A DNA stretch of 64,000 nucleotides from JAOZHU01 sp964506435 (GTDB taxonomy: Archaea > Thermoproteota > Bathyarchaeia > Bathyarchaeales > Bathycorpusculaceae): NCBI GenBank assembly GCA_964506435.1, contig CAZDLK010000004.1, positions 9,078 through 73,077 on the forward strand, read 5' to 3'. The notes under the pieces were generated by a model that was given only the letters and a program-made list of their open reading frames with translations, did not search any database and had not been told where the DNA came from. The translations under genes and the position numbers were made by a program. Positions 52,832-60,331 of the stretch are shown in pieces (position 1 is the first letter of the stretch; each line of letters opens with the position of its first letter).

Positions 52832-53785
52832 ATGGAGTGGAAAAAATTGAGCAAAAAAGAAGCCCGAACACACCAGCGCTTAGTTGACAAATGTCCAGAG
52901 TGCGGTAGCCAAAACCTCGTTCACGATTATGACACGGGCGAAACAGTATGCGGCGACTGCGGCTTAGTCCTCTACGAACAGATGATGGATAAAGGTCCAG
53001 AATGGCGCGCCTTCACACAGGAAGAAAAAGCGTCAAGAAGCCGTGTCGGAGTACCTACTTCTTATTCAGTTCACGATAAAGGATTATCCACAGCCATAAG
53101 CCAAGTGGACCGTGACGCATTCGGAAGAAAACTCCCATTATCCACAAGGCTCCAAATGTGGCGCTTACGAAAGTGGCAAATACGCTCACGAGTACATTCC
53201 TCCGTTGACCGAAACCTTGCCCAAGCCATGGCAGAACTGGACAGACTCTCAGACAAAGTGTACATTCCACCACCGATCAAAGAAAAAGCGGCTGTTATCT
53301 ACCGCAAAGCCTTAGACAAAGGCCTAGTTCGCGGCAGATCCATCGCAGCTATCGCTGCAGCTGCACTTTACGCGGCTTGCCGTGGCAGTGGAACTGCACG
53401 AACGCTTCGCGAGATTGCTGAGGCAAGTCTTGTTGACAGGAAAGACGTTGCCCGCTGCTACAGGCTGCTGCTGCGCGAGCTTGAAGTGCATATGCCTATT
53501 GCTGACCCGTTGACTTACGTGTCAAAAATTGCTGAACGCACTGGAATTTCAGGTAAAACTCAAGGTGCGGCCATTCAGATTTTGCGAGATGCACGGAGGC
53601 GACGTGCTGCTGCGGGTAAAGACCCGATGGGGTTGGCTGCTGCAGCGCTATATATTGCTTGCTTGCAGGGCGGCGAGAAAAAGACCCAGAAAGACATCGC
53701 TGAAGCTGCTGGCGTGACTGAGGTTACGGTGAGAAACCGCTACAAGACTTTGAAGAAACAGTTGAATTTAGAATTGCCTGATTAG
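52832..53785 (+). CDS. tfb: Transcription initiation factor B (TFB)
   Basis: About 317 residues from the ATG at 52832 (the frame opens at 52778). N-terminal zinc ribbon CPECGSQNLVHDYDTGETVCGDCG, B-finger region EWRAFTQEEKASRSRVG, then two cyclin-fold repeats (RSIAAIAAAALYAACRGSGT and DPMGLAAAALYIACLQGGEK) and the HTH end VTEVTVRNRYKTLKKQL. It binds TBP-promoter DNA and recruits RNA polymerase. A strong TATA box (GCTTATATATTAAG) lies about 100 bp upstream, so the mRNA has a leader. Confidence 0.95.
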   Translation: MEWKKLSKKEARTHQRLVDKCPECGSQNLVHDYDTGETVCGDCGLVLYEQMMDKGPEWRAFTQEEKASRSRVGVPTSYSVHDKGLSTAISQVDRDAFGRKLPLSTRLQMWRLRKWQIRSRVHSSVDRNLAQAMAELDRLSDKVYIPPPIKEKAAVIYRKALDKGLVRGRSIAAIAAAALYAACRGSGTARTLREIAEASLVDRKDVARCYRLLLRELEVHMPIADPLTYVSKIAERTGISGKTQGAAIQILRDARRRRAAAGKDPMGLAAAALYIACLQGGEKKTQKDIAEAAGVTEVTVRNRYKTLKKQLNLELPD

Positions 53786-53945
53786 GACGCTGTTTTCCTC
53801 TTTTCTTTTCATAAGTCCAAAATTATTAGTTCAGTGTAACCGCCGCGTTCTCAGCATAAAAATTTTTGCGATGTTTAGTGTTTCGAATACTTCACGTATG
53901 TTTTCCAGTTGTTTCATTGTGGGCTTTGTACCTTTGGTGTGGCGG

Positions 53946-54254
53946 TTATTGTAGTTCGATGTTTTCTTCAGGGTAGCCTGTTTTGATAAGGTATTCGCGT
54001 ACTCTTTCGCGGTGGTCACCCTGCAGCATTATCTGACCGTTTTTTGAGGTTCCGCCGCATGCACAAAAAGTCTTGAGTTTTTGGGCTGTATTGGCTAGAT
54101 TTGCATTTCGGTCATCCATGCCGTCGATTATTGTGGTTGGTCTGCCGAATTTTCTTGTTTCAAGTCTTATGCGAATCCGTTGTTGCTCTTTCTCGATTTC
54201 ACCGCAAACGCATAGGTCCTTGGGAAGCCCGCATGTTGAACAAACTTCAGCCAT
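53946..54254 (-). CDS. Translation initiation factor aIF1 (SUI1)
   Basis: 102 residues from the ATG at 54254. The zinc-ribbon-like start CSTCGLPKDLCVCGEI is followed by the SUI1 domain: IRIRLETRKFGRPTTIIDGM, KLKTFCACGGTSKNGQIMLQ, GDHRERVREYLIKTGYPEENI. Promotes start-codon selection on the small subunit. The minus-strand frame past its stop (53831-53917) gives a 28-residue peptide of unclear status. Confidence 0.93.
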   Translation of the reverse strand: MAEVCSTCGLPKDLCVCGEIEKEQQRIRIRLETRKFGRPTTIIDGMDDRNANLANTAQKLKTFCACGGTSKNGQIMLQGDHRERVREYLIKTGYPEENIELQ

Positions 54255-54330
54255 TGCTCTCACGGTATGATGCGCTAAGGCGATATATAAAGTTTCAAAG
54301 TAGCACCGCGTTGCGTTTTGATGTGCTCTC

Positions 54331-54456
54331 TGCAGTCTATTCCATCCCCTTATTTATAGGCGGTTTATATAGTGCTGGGAGTGGCCGCAGGGATAGACCT
54401 CCTATAGGTTTCTGCATAGAACCACTATTAGGCTTCAAATATGCTGGGTTGCTGCG
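54331..54456 (-). repeat. Dispersed intergenic repeat, copy R2
   Basis: On the minus strand: CATATTTGAAGCCTAATAG, TGGTTCTATGCAGAAACC, TATAGGAGGTCTATCCC, then CACTATATAAACCGCC and TATAAATAAGGGGATGGAAT. The left half is the best match to R3; the CCACGCGCTAG end is missing. Lies between aIF1 and the JAMM gene. Confidence 0.78.
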
Positions 54457-54500
54457 GAGTGAACGGTTTTGCGTAAGAAATTCAAAGCGCCATGTGTCGC

Positions 54501-54893
54501 TTAGCCTTCGGTTACGAGCAGGGACAATTTTTCTCCGTGCGCGTTGTAAGCTGCCACGTTTTGTTCATTTGCATAGGGGAAGCCTACGATCATGAGTACG
54601 CGTCCGAAGAAGTGGTTGAAATCCACGTCTGACGGCTTTATGTTTCCTGAAGGATGCGAATGCACTGTGCCGACTATGGAGAAGTCCATGGGCAGCATGT
54701 GTAGTGGAATGTGGGCGAAGCCAGGTCCGTATGTTGCTAAGGGCGGCACCACAAGCTCTTCGATGCGGACGGTGTCTTTGGTTTTTTTGCCTCTGAGAAG
54801 CAGAATTGTTTCCTTTGGGTAAAGTCTGCGGGCGCCTTCAAAAATCGAGTCCAGCAGTTCCGTGGTGAGGGCAATGGTTGTAGTCTTTGCCAT
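54501..54893 (-). CDS. JAMM/MPN-type metallopeptidase
   Basis: 130 residues. Zinc peptidase motif E ... HSHPSGNIKPSDVD with the upstream Glu in YPKETILLL: E-xn-H-x-H-P-x-G-x5-S-x2-D, as in RPN11 and archaeal JAMM proteins. In archaea these remove ubiquitin-like SAMP/Urm1 tags or act on small peptides. Single domain; a full catalytic set is present. Confidence 0.88.
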   Translation of the reverse strand: MAKTTTIALTTELLDSIFEGARRLYPKETILLLRGKKTKDTVRIEELVVPPLATYGPGFAHIPLHMLPMDFSIVGTVHSHPSGNIKPSDVDFNHFFGRVLMIVGFPYANEQNVAAYNAHGEKLSLLVTEG

Positions 54894-54986
54894 GGAAAGC
54901 TCAACACGTGTAGCGCTTAATATTCTTTTACTGGCTGTGAGAAACGGAAAACAGAAATAAACCCGAAGCCCAACTATGACTAAAGA

Positions 54987-55071
54987 GCCGGGATGGCAGA
55001 GTGGTTAACGCGCGGGCCTTGAGAGCCCGTGGACCTGCTGGTCCGCATGGGTTCGAATCCCATTCCCGGCG
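54987..55071 (+). tRNA. tRNA-Ser (TGA)
   Basis: Class II tRNA with a long variable arm (GGACCTGCTGGTCC). Acceptor GCCGGGA/TCCCGGC, anticodon arm CGGGC-CTTGAGA-GCCCG with anticodon TGA, discriminator G and encoded CCA (55072-55074). Confidence 0.94.
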
Positions 55072-55126
55072 CCACTTTGTGTTATATGCTTCACTTCATG
55101 GTAGATAGCAATTTGTCGATGTCTCC

Positions 55127-55471
55127 CTAATTCGTCTTTTCTGTTATGAATTCTTTTAGCACTTCTTTTACTGGCATCTCGAAGAGTGTGCGTAAGCGAT
55201 TCAGTAATTGTTTTCCGTTTTGGGTGATTGAGTAGTATTTGGTGCGGCGTCTGCCCTTTTGCGCCCACTCGCCAACAATGAATCCCTCTTTTTCCAACTC
55301 GTACAAGAGTGGGTATATTAGTCCTGAAGTGAGGTTTTGTCCTGTTGATTGTTTCATTTCCTTGACGATTCCGTAGCCTGACATGGGCTTCTGGTCAACA
55401 AGCCACAGAATAATGCCCCTGCTCAAGCTTGTGACGGTGGTTTTAATCAGTTCCTTTTCTGTTTCAGTCAT
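55127..55471 (-). CDS. PadR-family transcriptional regulator
   Basis: 114 residues. Winged helix: SRGIILWLVDQKPMSGYGIV, KEMKQSTGQNLTSGLIYPLL, YELEKEGFIVGEWAQKGRRR, TKYYSITQNGKQLLNRL. The G-Y-G/E-I, S/T-x-x-x-I/L-Y-P-x-L and Y-x-I/L-T-x-x-G-K features define PadR. Divergent from a second PadR gene. Confidence 0.88.
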   Translation of the reverse strand: MTETEKELIKTTVTSLSRGIILWLVDQKPMSGYGIVKEMKQSTGQNLTSGLIYPLLYELEKEGFIVGEWAQKGRRRTKYYSITQNGKQLLNRLRTLFEMPVKEVLKEFITEKTN

Positions 55472-55550
55472 TGAGCAGATACCTCAAATGCTATAGTTAT
55501 CTAAAGCTTGTGTTCTTATTAAATTTCTTTCAGATTGAGGCAAAAAGGTT

Positions 55551-55570
55551 GATATATCGAAATTTAAAAT
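55551..55570. promoter_or_regulatory. GATATATC palindrome overlapping promoter of PadR gene
   Basis: GATATATC followed by GAAATTTAAAAT (BRE/TATA) about 27 bp before the PadR ATG at 55592. A near copy GATATATATCGGAATTTAAA (56295-56314) precedes the radical SAM gene at 56340. Shared palindrome and TATA spacing suggest common control by one of the PadR proteins (inference). Confidence 0.45.
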
Positions 55571-55591
55571 AAACCTAGCGGCGTAGAACTC

Positions 55592-55921
55592 ATGGTTGAT
55601 ACTATCACGGCGTTTCAACGGGGTCTTGATAGGCCACTTGTACTTTGGCTTATTTCCAAAGGTCCCACGTATGGGTACGAAATCATCAAGGAAATTAAGA
55701 GGCTAACTGGGCGGCGGTTGAAGCCAGCAACGTTGTATCCGTTTCTTAATCGGTTAGAAGATGAAGGCTTTTTAGTGAGCGAATTAATAGAAAAAAATCG
55801 AAGAGAACTGAGATTTTACCGCTTAACTGATAAAGGGAAAAATATTCTCGCGAAAGTGTTTGACTTGTTTAAGATGCCTATTAGGCGAGTGATTGCTGAC
55901 CTGCTAGGTGAGCAAGAATAG
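55592..55921 (+). CDS. Second PadR-family transcriptional regulator
   Basis: 109 residues. DRPLVLWLISKGPTYGYEII, KEIKRLTGRRLKPATLYPFL, NRLEDEGFLVSELIEKNRRE, LRFYRLTDKGKNILAKV: PadR winged helix, a clear paralogue of the divergent PadR at 55127. Start 27 bp after a TATA box, so probably leaderless. Confidence 0.88.
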   Translation: MVDTITAFQRGLDRPLVLWLISKGPTYGYEIIKEIKRLTGRRLKPATLYPFLNRLEDEGFLVSELIEKNRRELRFYRLTDKGKNILAKVFDLFKMPIRRVIADLLGEQE

Positions 55922-55961
55922 AATAGCTTCAAATGGCGTTGAATAGCAGCGTCCACCAGCC

Positions 55962-56237
55962 TCATCGTTTTTCCTGTTGTTTCGCCAGTTTTTTGGGAGG
56001 CGCTTCCGCGTAGGATGTAACTTGTCCTGTGCTCATATTCACCTGAGCCTCAAAAGTCCTCACAGTATAAAAGAAGCGTGCACGCTTGAATTCAACTTCA
56101 CCCTGTAATACCCAAGCAGTGTCTTCTGGCGACATTCTTCTGAAGAAGATTCGCTCTACTCTGGCGTGTCTCTGTTTGATAAAATCTTTAGCCCTTGTTT
56201 CTGCTTCTGCAGAGTTCATTGTTATGCTGTTCCCCAT
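55962..56237 (-). CDS. Small conserved-looking protein, unknown
   Basis: 91 residues. AETRAKDFIKQRHARVERIF, then WVLQGEVEFKRARFFYTVRT, then QVNMSTGQVTSYAEAPPKKL. The helix plus three-strand layout with M-S-T-G-Q-V resembles single PepSY-type or cystatin-like domains. No signal peptide. Function unknown. Confidence 0.55.
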   Translation of the reverse strand: MGNSITMNSAEAETRAKDFIKQRHARVERIFFRRMSPEDTAWVLQGEVEFKRARFFYTVRTFEAQVNMSTGQVTSYAEAPPKKLAKQQEKR

Positions 56238-56339
56238 TTGTGAATACCGCGCTTGTAAGAGTCTGGAGCCACATGTTCGCCGTTTGAGAGAATAGATATA
56301 TATCGGAATTTAAATGTTTTGTAAAATAGAATACATTGG

Positions 56340-57953
56340 ATGCGCGCTACAAGAGGGAAAAAATTGGAAAAGGCCAATGACGGAGTCAGGGTTGTTCTAA
56401 CTGCCTCAGCAGTGGAAATGAGCGACTTTTACAACAGCCAATTCTTTGCCTTTGTGGGCGGTTTCTCGAAGGGACCAATACCCGCGTGGCTCCCGAGAAA
56501 GCATCTGTACCCACCAGTCGAAAGCAACAGCGATGGAACCGCAAAATACGCGTCTTATGGTCTTAGGAAAGTGGAAGCGGTACTGTTAGAAAATGGCTTC
56601 AGCGAATCTGATATTGCCGTTGTTCAACCCCATCAGCTAAACGTTTTCGTCGGTTCAAAAACGAAAGTTGTAGGCATATCAACCATGGATCCTTTGGGAA
56701 TGGGCTACGTCAGCAAAACATACTCCTCGTTAATTGGAGGCGGAGAACCAATGAACGCTATAGAATTCAGAGCCTTATTGAAGCATCCAAGCTTCCGAAA
56801 ACACAAGCCAACGATAATAGTCGGTGGTGCCGGAGCCTGGCAACTGGAACGCAAACAGACAATGCGCGCGTATGGAATTGACTGCGTAGTATTAGGCGAA
56901 AGCGAAACAATAGTAGCTGACCTTTTCACTAAGGCGGCTGAAGGCGAAAAAGTTCCCCCAGTCGTTCGCTGCAACGCGAATCCAACGCTTGAAGAAATCC
57001 CCGCAATTAAACATGCGTCACTTCATGGTTGTGTGGAAATATCCAGAGGTTGCGGCAGAAACTGTCAGTTCTGCACACCCACAATGCAGCAGAGAAGAAA
57101 TTTTCCGCTGGACAAAATCATGGAAGAAGTAGCCGTCAACGTCAAAGAAGGAAACGGGAAAATAACTCTCGCAACAGAAGACATCTTCCTCTACGGCGCC
57201 AAAGACAACGGCTTCATTCCCAACAAAACTGCAGTCATAGAATTGCTTAGAACAGTCGCGTCATATCCCGGCGTTACAGCTGTCCAACCTGCCCACATGT
57301 CGTTGGCTCCAGTCGTTCACGACCCAAGCATGGTCAAAGAGGCAGCGGAAATACTGATTGAACGCAACTGGCATGGCTACCGCGGGAAACCAATTGTAAC
57401 GGCTGAGACGGGAGTAGAAACCGGCAGCGTTCGCCTCTTGCGAAAGTACATGGCGGGAAAACCGCTTCCTTTTAAGCCTGAAGAGTGGCGAGAACTTGTC
57501 CCTCAAGCTTTTGGAATTCTGAATGACAACGAGTGGTTTCCGCTTGCCACATTAATTGTGGGTCTGCCCGATGAAACAGAAGATGACGTTGAAGAGACAC
57601 TTGAGTTAATTGACGACCTTGACAAGTATAACGCTTTTTTTGTCCCATTACTGTTTGTCCCCCTAGAAAAATGTCGCTTAGAAAATCAATGTGGTGCTGA
57701 GTTAAACAGTCTTTCAAAGTTGCGATGGGAATTTCTCACGGAATGCTGGGAATACAATGTACGTGTCTGGCGCTCATCTTATTTAGAATTTAGAATTCAC
57801 AGCCCTCTACTCTATGAAGCCTGTACGAAATTGTTCCTGCCGTCAATCGGGCTTATTTCAGGACTCTACTATGGAGCAAAACATGGAAAGATTGCAAAAG
57901 ATGCCATTTGGAATATGGCAGGATTATCGTTGAAAGAAGCCCCGGCAACTTAG
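56340..57953 (+). CDS. B12-binding-type radical SAM protein
   Basis: 537 residues. The N-terminal half (about 40-210) resembles a cobalamin-binding Rossmann domain (KVEAVLLENGFSESDIAVVQ, KPTIIVGGAGAWQLE). The radical SAM core follows with ISRGCGRNCQFCTPTMQQRR (C-x3-C-x2-C), TLATEDIFLYGA-like SAM site, ETGVETGSVRLLRKYMAGK and TLIVGLPDETEDDVEETL. Similar proteins modify RNA or lipids (MiaB/YgiQ-type). ATG 30 bp after a GAATTTAAA box with a PadR-like palindrome upstream; probably leaderless. Confidence 0.85.
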   Translation: MRATRGKKLEKANDGVRVVLTASAVEMSDFYNSQFFAFVGGFSKGPIPAWLPRKHLYPPVESNSDGTAKYASYGLRKVEAVLLENGFSESDIAVVQPHQLNVFVGSKTKVVGISTMDPLGMGYVSKTYSSLIGGGEPMNAIEFRALLKHPSFRKHKPTIIVGGAGAWQLERKQTMRAYGIDCVVLGESETIVADLFTKAAEGEKVPPVVRCNANPTLEEIPAIKHASLHGCVEISRGCGRNCQFCTPTMQQRRNFPLDKIMEEVAVNVKEGNGKITLATEDIFLYGAKDNGFIPNKTAVIELLRTVASYPGVTAVQPAHMSLAPVVHDPSMVKEAAEILIERNWHGYRGKPIVTAETGVETGSVRLLRKYMAGKPLPFKPEEWRELVPQAFGILNDNEWFPLATLIVGLPDETEDDVEETLELIDDLDKYNAFFVPLLFVPLEKCRLENQCGAELNSLSKLRWEFLTECWEYNVRVWRSSYLEFRIHSPLLYEACTKLFLPSIGLISGLYYGAKHGKIAKDAIWNMAGLSLKEAPAT

Positions 57954-58055
57954 TTTTTCTTTGGAATTTACTAGTAAATCAAGTTTGAATACCTGCTCCA
58001 GTGCCACTTTGTTTGAACTTTTGTTAGCGGGTATGTTTATAAGGAACACATCATC

Positions 58056-58078
58056 ATAACTATAATCATAATAGTTAT
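58056..58078. promoter_or_regulatory. MarR operator candidate
   Basis: ATAACTAT-AATCATA-ATAGTTAT, a perfect inverted repeat with 7-bp spacer, directly downstream of a TATA box (GTTTATAAGG, 58034-58043) and 20 bp before the MarR ATG. Fits autorepression of the marR gene. Confidence 0.6.
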
Positions 58079-58098
58079 TATAATATGAGGTGTGATGA

Positions 58099-58566
58099 AT
58101 GCTCTTCAAAAACGAAACCGACAAAAAAGTATTTGAACTAATTGCAGGCATCTACATTAGATTCGGAAGACTAGCTCAGCAACAACTGAAAAAGTTGAAC
58201 ATGACCTTTTCACAGTTCAGAACAATGCTGGTCTTATCTCAAAAAGACAACATCACCCAACGTGAATTTGCAGACAGAATAGACACAGACACAACAACCG
58301 TAATGGTGCTCTGCGACTCGCTTGAAAAAAAAGGCTGGTTGATGCGAATGCCAGACGCAACCGACCGGAGAGTAAACAGACTTGTCTTAACTGACGATGG
58401 AAAAAAAGTTTTTTCGCAAGCCCTACCATTACTCCAGAAAATATACAATGACTATGCTCTGAACAACATCTCAACTGATGAACTACAGTTGGCTATCCCA
58501 GTATTGGAAAAGTTGTTCCTTAACATCAACACATGCCTAAAACAAACAAGAAACCACGCAAGGTGA
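58099..58566 (+). CDS. MarR-family transcriptional regulator
   Basis: 155 residues. Winged helix: LNMTFSQFRTMLVLSQKDNI, TQREFADRIDTDTTTVMVLC, DSLEKKGWLMRMPDATDRRV, NRLVLTDDGKKVF. The D-x-R-x-N/R-x-L-T-D-x-G wing is typical of MarR. Its operon continues with a small membrane protein and a Cys-rich micro-protein, possible targets of its control. A palindrome lies in its promoter. Confidence 0.92.
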   Translation: MLFKNETDKKVFELIAGIYIRFGRLAQQQLKKLNMTFSQFRTMLVLSQKDNITQREFADRIDTDTTTVMVLCDSLEKKGWLMRMPDATDRRVNRLVLTDDGKKVFSQALPLLQKIYNDYALNNISTDELQLAIPVLEKLFLNINTCLKQTRNHAR

Positions 58567-58571
58567 AACTA

Positions 58572-58793
58572 ATGGGCACAATACAAAAAATAGCGCTATT
58601 CATATTTTTAGCAGCGATGATTGGCGGGTTGATTTACGCTGCAGTTCGGACTGCCCTACCGTCAGAAAAGGCAAGCAAGCTATGCCTGCTGGGATACAAG
58701 GCGCACTGCACGTTTACGCCAATAAGCACAGTAATCTGCATAATCGCGGTGCTCATCACAATTTACGCAGCCGTGAAAATACTTAGGAAATAA
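58572..58793 (+). CDS. Small two-helix membrane protein in marR operon
   Basis: 73 residues from the ATG at 58572; the ribosome-binding site AAGGTGA overlaps the marR stop. Two helices (IALFIFLAAMIGGLIYAAV and ISTVICIIAVLITIYAAVKI) with an external loop containing C-x8-C (LCLLGYKAHC). No family recognised. Confidence 0.6.
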   Translation: MGTIQKIALFIFLAAMIGGLIYAAVRTALPSEKASKLCLLGYKAHCTFTPISTVICIIAVLITIYAAVKILRK

Positions 58794-58797
58794 TAGA

Positions 58798-58971
58798 ATG
58801 ATCGACAACCCAGTCAACTGCACATGCCCCAAGAAGAAATGCCCAAGACACGGAAAATGCGAAGAGTGCGCGCAGTATCATGCAAATAAAGGCAAGCTTC
58901 CCTACTGCAAGAGACCTAAACTTTCTCTGTTCGGCCTCTTGAAGAAGAAAACAAGGGGGGCACTTTTGTAG
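58798..58971 (+). CDS. Cys-rich small protein in marR operon
   Basis: 57 residues from the ATG at 58798, five bases after the previous stop. MIDNPVNCTCPKKKCPRHGK, then CEECAQYHANKGKLPYCKRP. Cys/His spacing C-x-C-x4-C-x2-H-x2-C-x2-C-x3-H ... C is a metal-binding array, probably zinc or iron. Tail is basic. Together with the membrane protein and MarR it may respond to a metal or toxic compound (inference). Confidence 0.6.
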   Translation: MIDNPVNCTCPKKKCPRHGKCEECAQYHANKGKLPYCKRPKLSLFGLLKKKTRGALL

Positions 58972-59007
58972 TCACCTAAGAAAAAACCCTTATATTTGTA
59001 GTCACCC
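58964..59007. promoter_or_regulatory. Direct repeats before methyltransferase gene
   Basis: TTTTGTAGTCACC (58964-58976) and ATTTGTAGTCACC (58994-59006) lie on the same strand 30 bp apart, flanking a CTTATATT TATA-like box. Candidate regulator sites for the gene at 59102, or a small duplication. Confidence 0.4.
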
Positions 59008-59101
59008 ACTTGCACATGACAGCTTCCCCAGTGAATTAGGCGCCAAAGCTTCATTTTTTAAGCATAGAATTTTTTAGGCATAAACTCCCATAATATGGGG
59101 C

Positions 59102-59824
59102 ATGACTAAGCAATTGTTACACGGCACATTAGCAAAGTACTACGACAGAATTTACTCGTTCAAAGATTACTTAGACGAAGCTGTCCGCGTACAGAACTTA
59201 ACCATGAAATACCTGGAGTCAGGCGGAAACACGCTTTTGGACGTTGCCTGTGGCACTGGACTACACCTTAAGCATTTGAAGGATGATTTCTCATGCATGG
59301 GCGTTGACTCCAGCAGAGCTATGCTTGAAATCGCCCGAAAAAACGTGAAAGGCGTAACATTCAAAGAGGCAGACATGAAAAGCCTGAATCTTGGAAAACA
59401 ATTTGACGTAATCACATGCTTGCTCAGCTCTATAGGCTACGTGAAAACATACTCAAACCTGAACAAAACCATCCACAACTTCGCCAAGCACCTCAAGAAA
59501 GGCGGCATAGCACTTATTGAGCCGTCAGACGCAAATTCTTACTACGTGAAAGGCGAACCGCGCATCACAGTTTACGATGGAAAAGACGCGAAAATAGCAA
59601 GAGTCAACGTCGCAAAAATCAGGCAAACCACAGCGCTTCTTAACATGCACATCACTATAGCTGAAAAAGGAAAAGACGCCAACTACTTCATGGACACACA
59701 TGAACTGGGACTTTTCGGAATCAACAAGACGCTGGCAATTATGAAAGAAGCAGGGTTAAAATCCAAATACCTCAAAAACGGCTTAATGACGGGCAGAGAA
59801 CTCTTCATCGGCATCAAAAAATAG
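59102..59824 (+). CDS. Class I SAM-dependent methyltransferase
   Basis: 240 residues. YDRIYSFKDYLDEAVRVQNL at the start, motif I LLDVACGTGLHLKHL, MGVDSSRAMLEIARKN, FKEADMKSLNLGKQFDVITC, then LKKGGIALIEPSDANSYYVK. This is the small-molecule type of methyltransferase fold. Substrate unknown. The repeats upstream may control it. Confidence 0.85.
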   Translation: MTKQLLHGTLAKYYDRIYSFKDYLDEAVRVQNLTMKYLESGGNTLLDVACGTGLHLKHLKDDFSCMGVDSSRAMLEIARKNVKGVTFKEADMKSLNLGKQFDVITCLLSSIGYVKTYSNLNKTIHNFAKHLKKGGIALIEPSDANSYYVKGEPRITVYDGKDAKIARVNVAKIRQTTALLNMHITIAEKGKDANYFMDTHELGLFGINKTLAIMKEAGLKSKYLKNGLMTGRELFIGIKK

Positions 59825-59861
59825 CCGCGAGCACATAAACCGCGAAGCGTGTGCTCTGCAA

Positions 59862-60140
59862 TTACAGACTGTATTTTTTGCCTACGCTGAGTTTCTTCTT
59901 TATAGCCTCAACGTCTTTTTCGTTTTCAGCTAAAACTTTAAGCCAAAACTCAAACTCTACTTTTGATATTTCCTTCAATATTTTTCCATGTTCATCGCCA
60001 GCATAGTACACTGCTGACCCTGAAGGCACAGTTAACAGTTTAACGTAGAAAATTCGATGCTCAATATCTAATCGGGAGGAGCAGCCTTCCTTTTCGCCGT
60101 CAGCGTAATTCACTTCATAGTCCATAACTACCGCATCCAC
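59862..60140 (-). CDS. Small protein of unknown function
   Basis: 92 residues: VVMDYEVNYADGEKEGCSSR, RIFYVKLLTVPSGSAVYYAG, ISKVEFEFWLKVLAENEKDV. Beta-rich then helical; no family recognised. Convergent with the methyltransferase. Confidence 0.5.
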   Translation of the reverse strand: MDAVVMDYEVNYADGEKEGCSSRLDIEHRIFYVKLLTVPSGSAVYYAGDEHGKILKEISKVEFEFWLKVLAENEKDVEAIKKKLSVGKKYSL

Positions 60141-60331
60141 CTAACGGCTTACCGTCATTTATTCACTTAAGGTTTGCCATCTGGAAACATACAAAACTGC
60201 AAATGCAAACGTTGAAACTTGAGCCTGAGCCGCACCTTATGCTAAATCGCAAATTTAATTTATGTAAAATGGGGGAAGATTCTCGCAGAGAGCTACAACT
60301 AACACAAAAAAAGAAGGAACGAAAAGGGAGT

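Noticed and set aside
53831..54019. Minus-strand frame after aIF1
   Set aside because: Most of it overlaps aIF1; only a 28-residue tail is free, with no ribosome-binding site.
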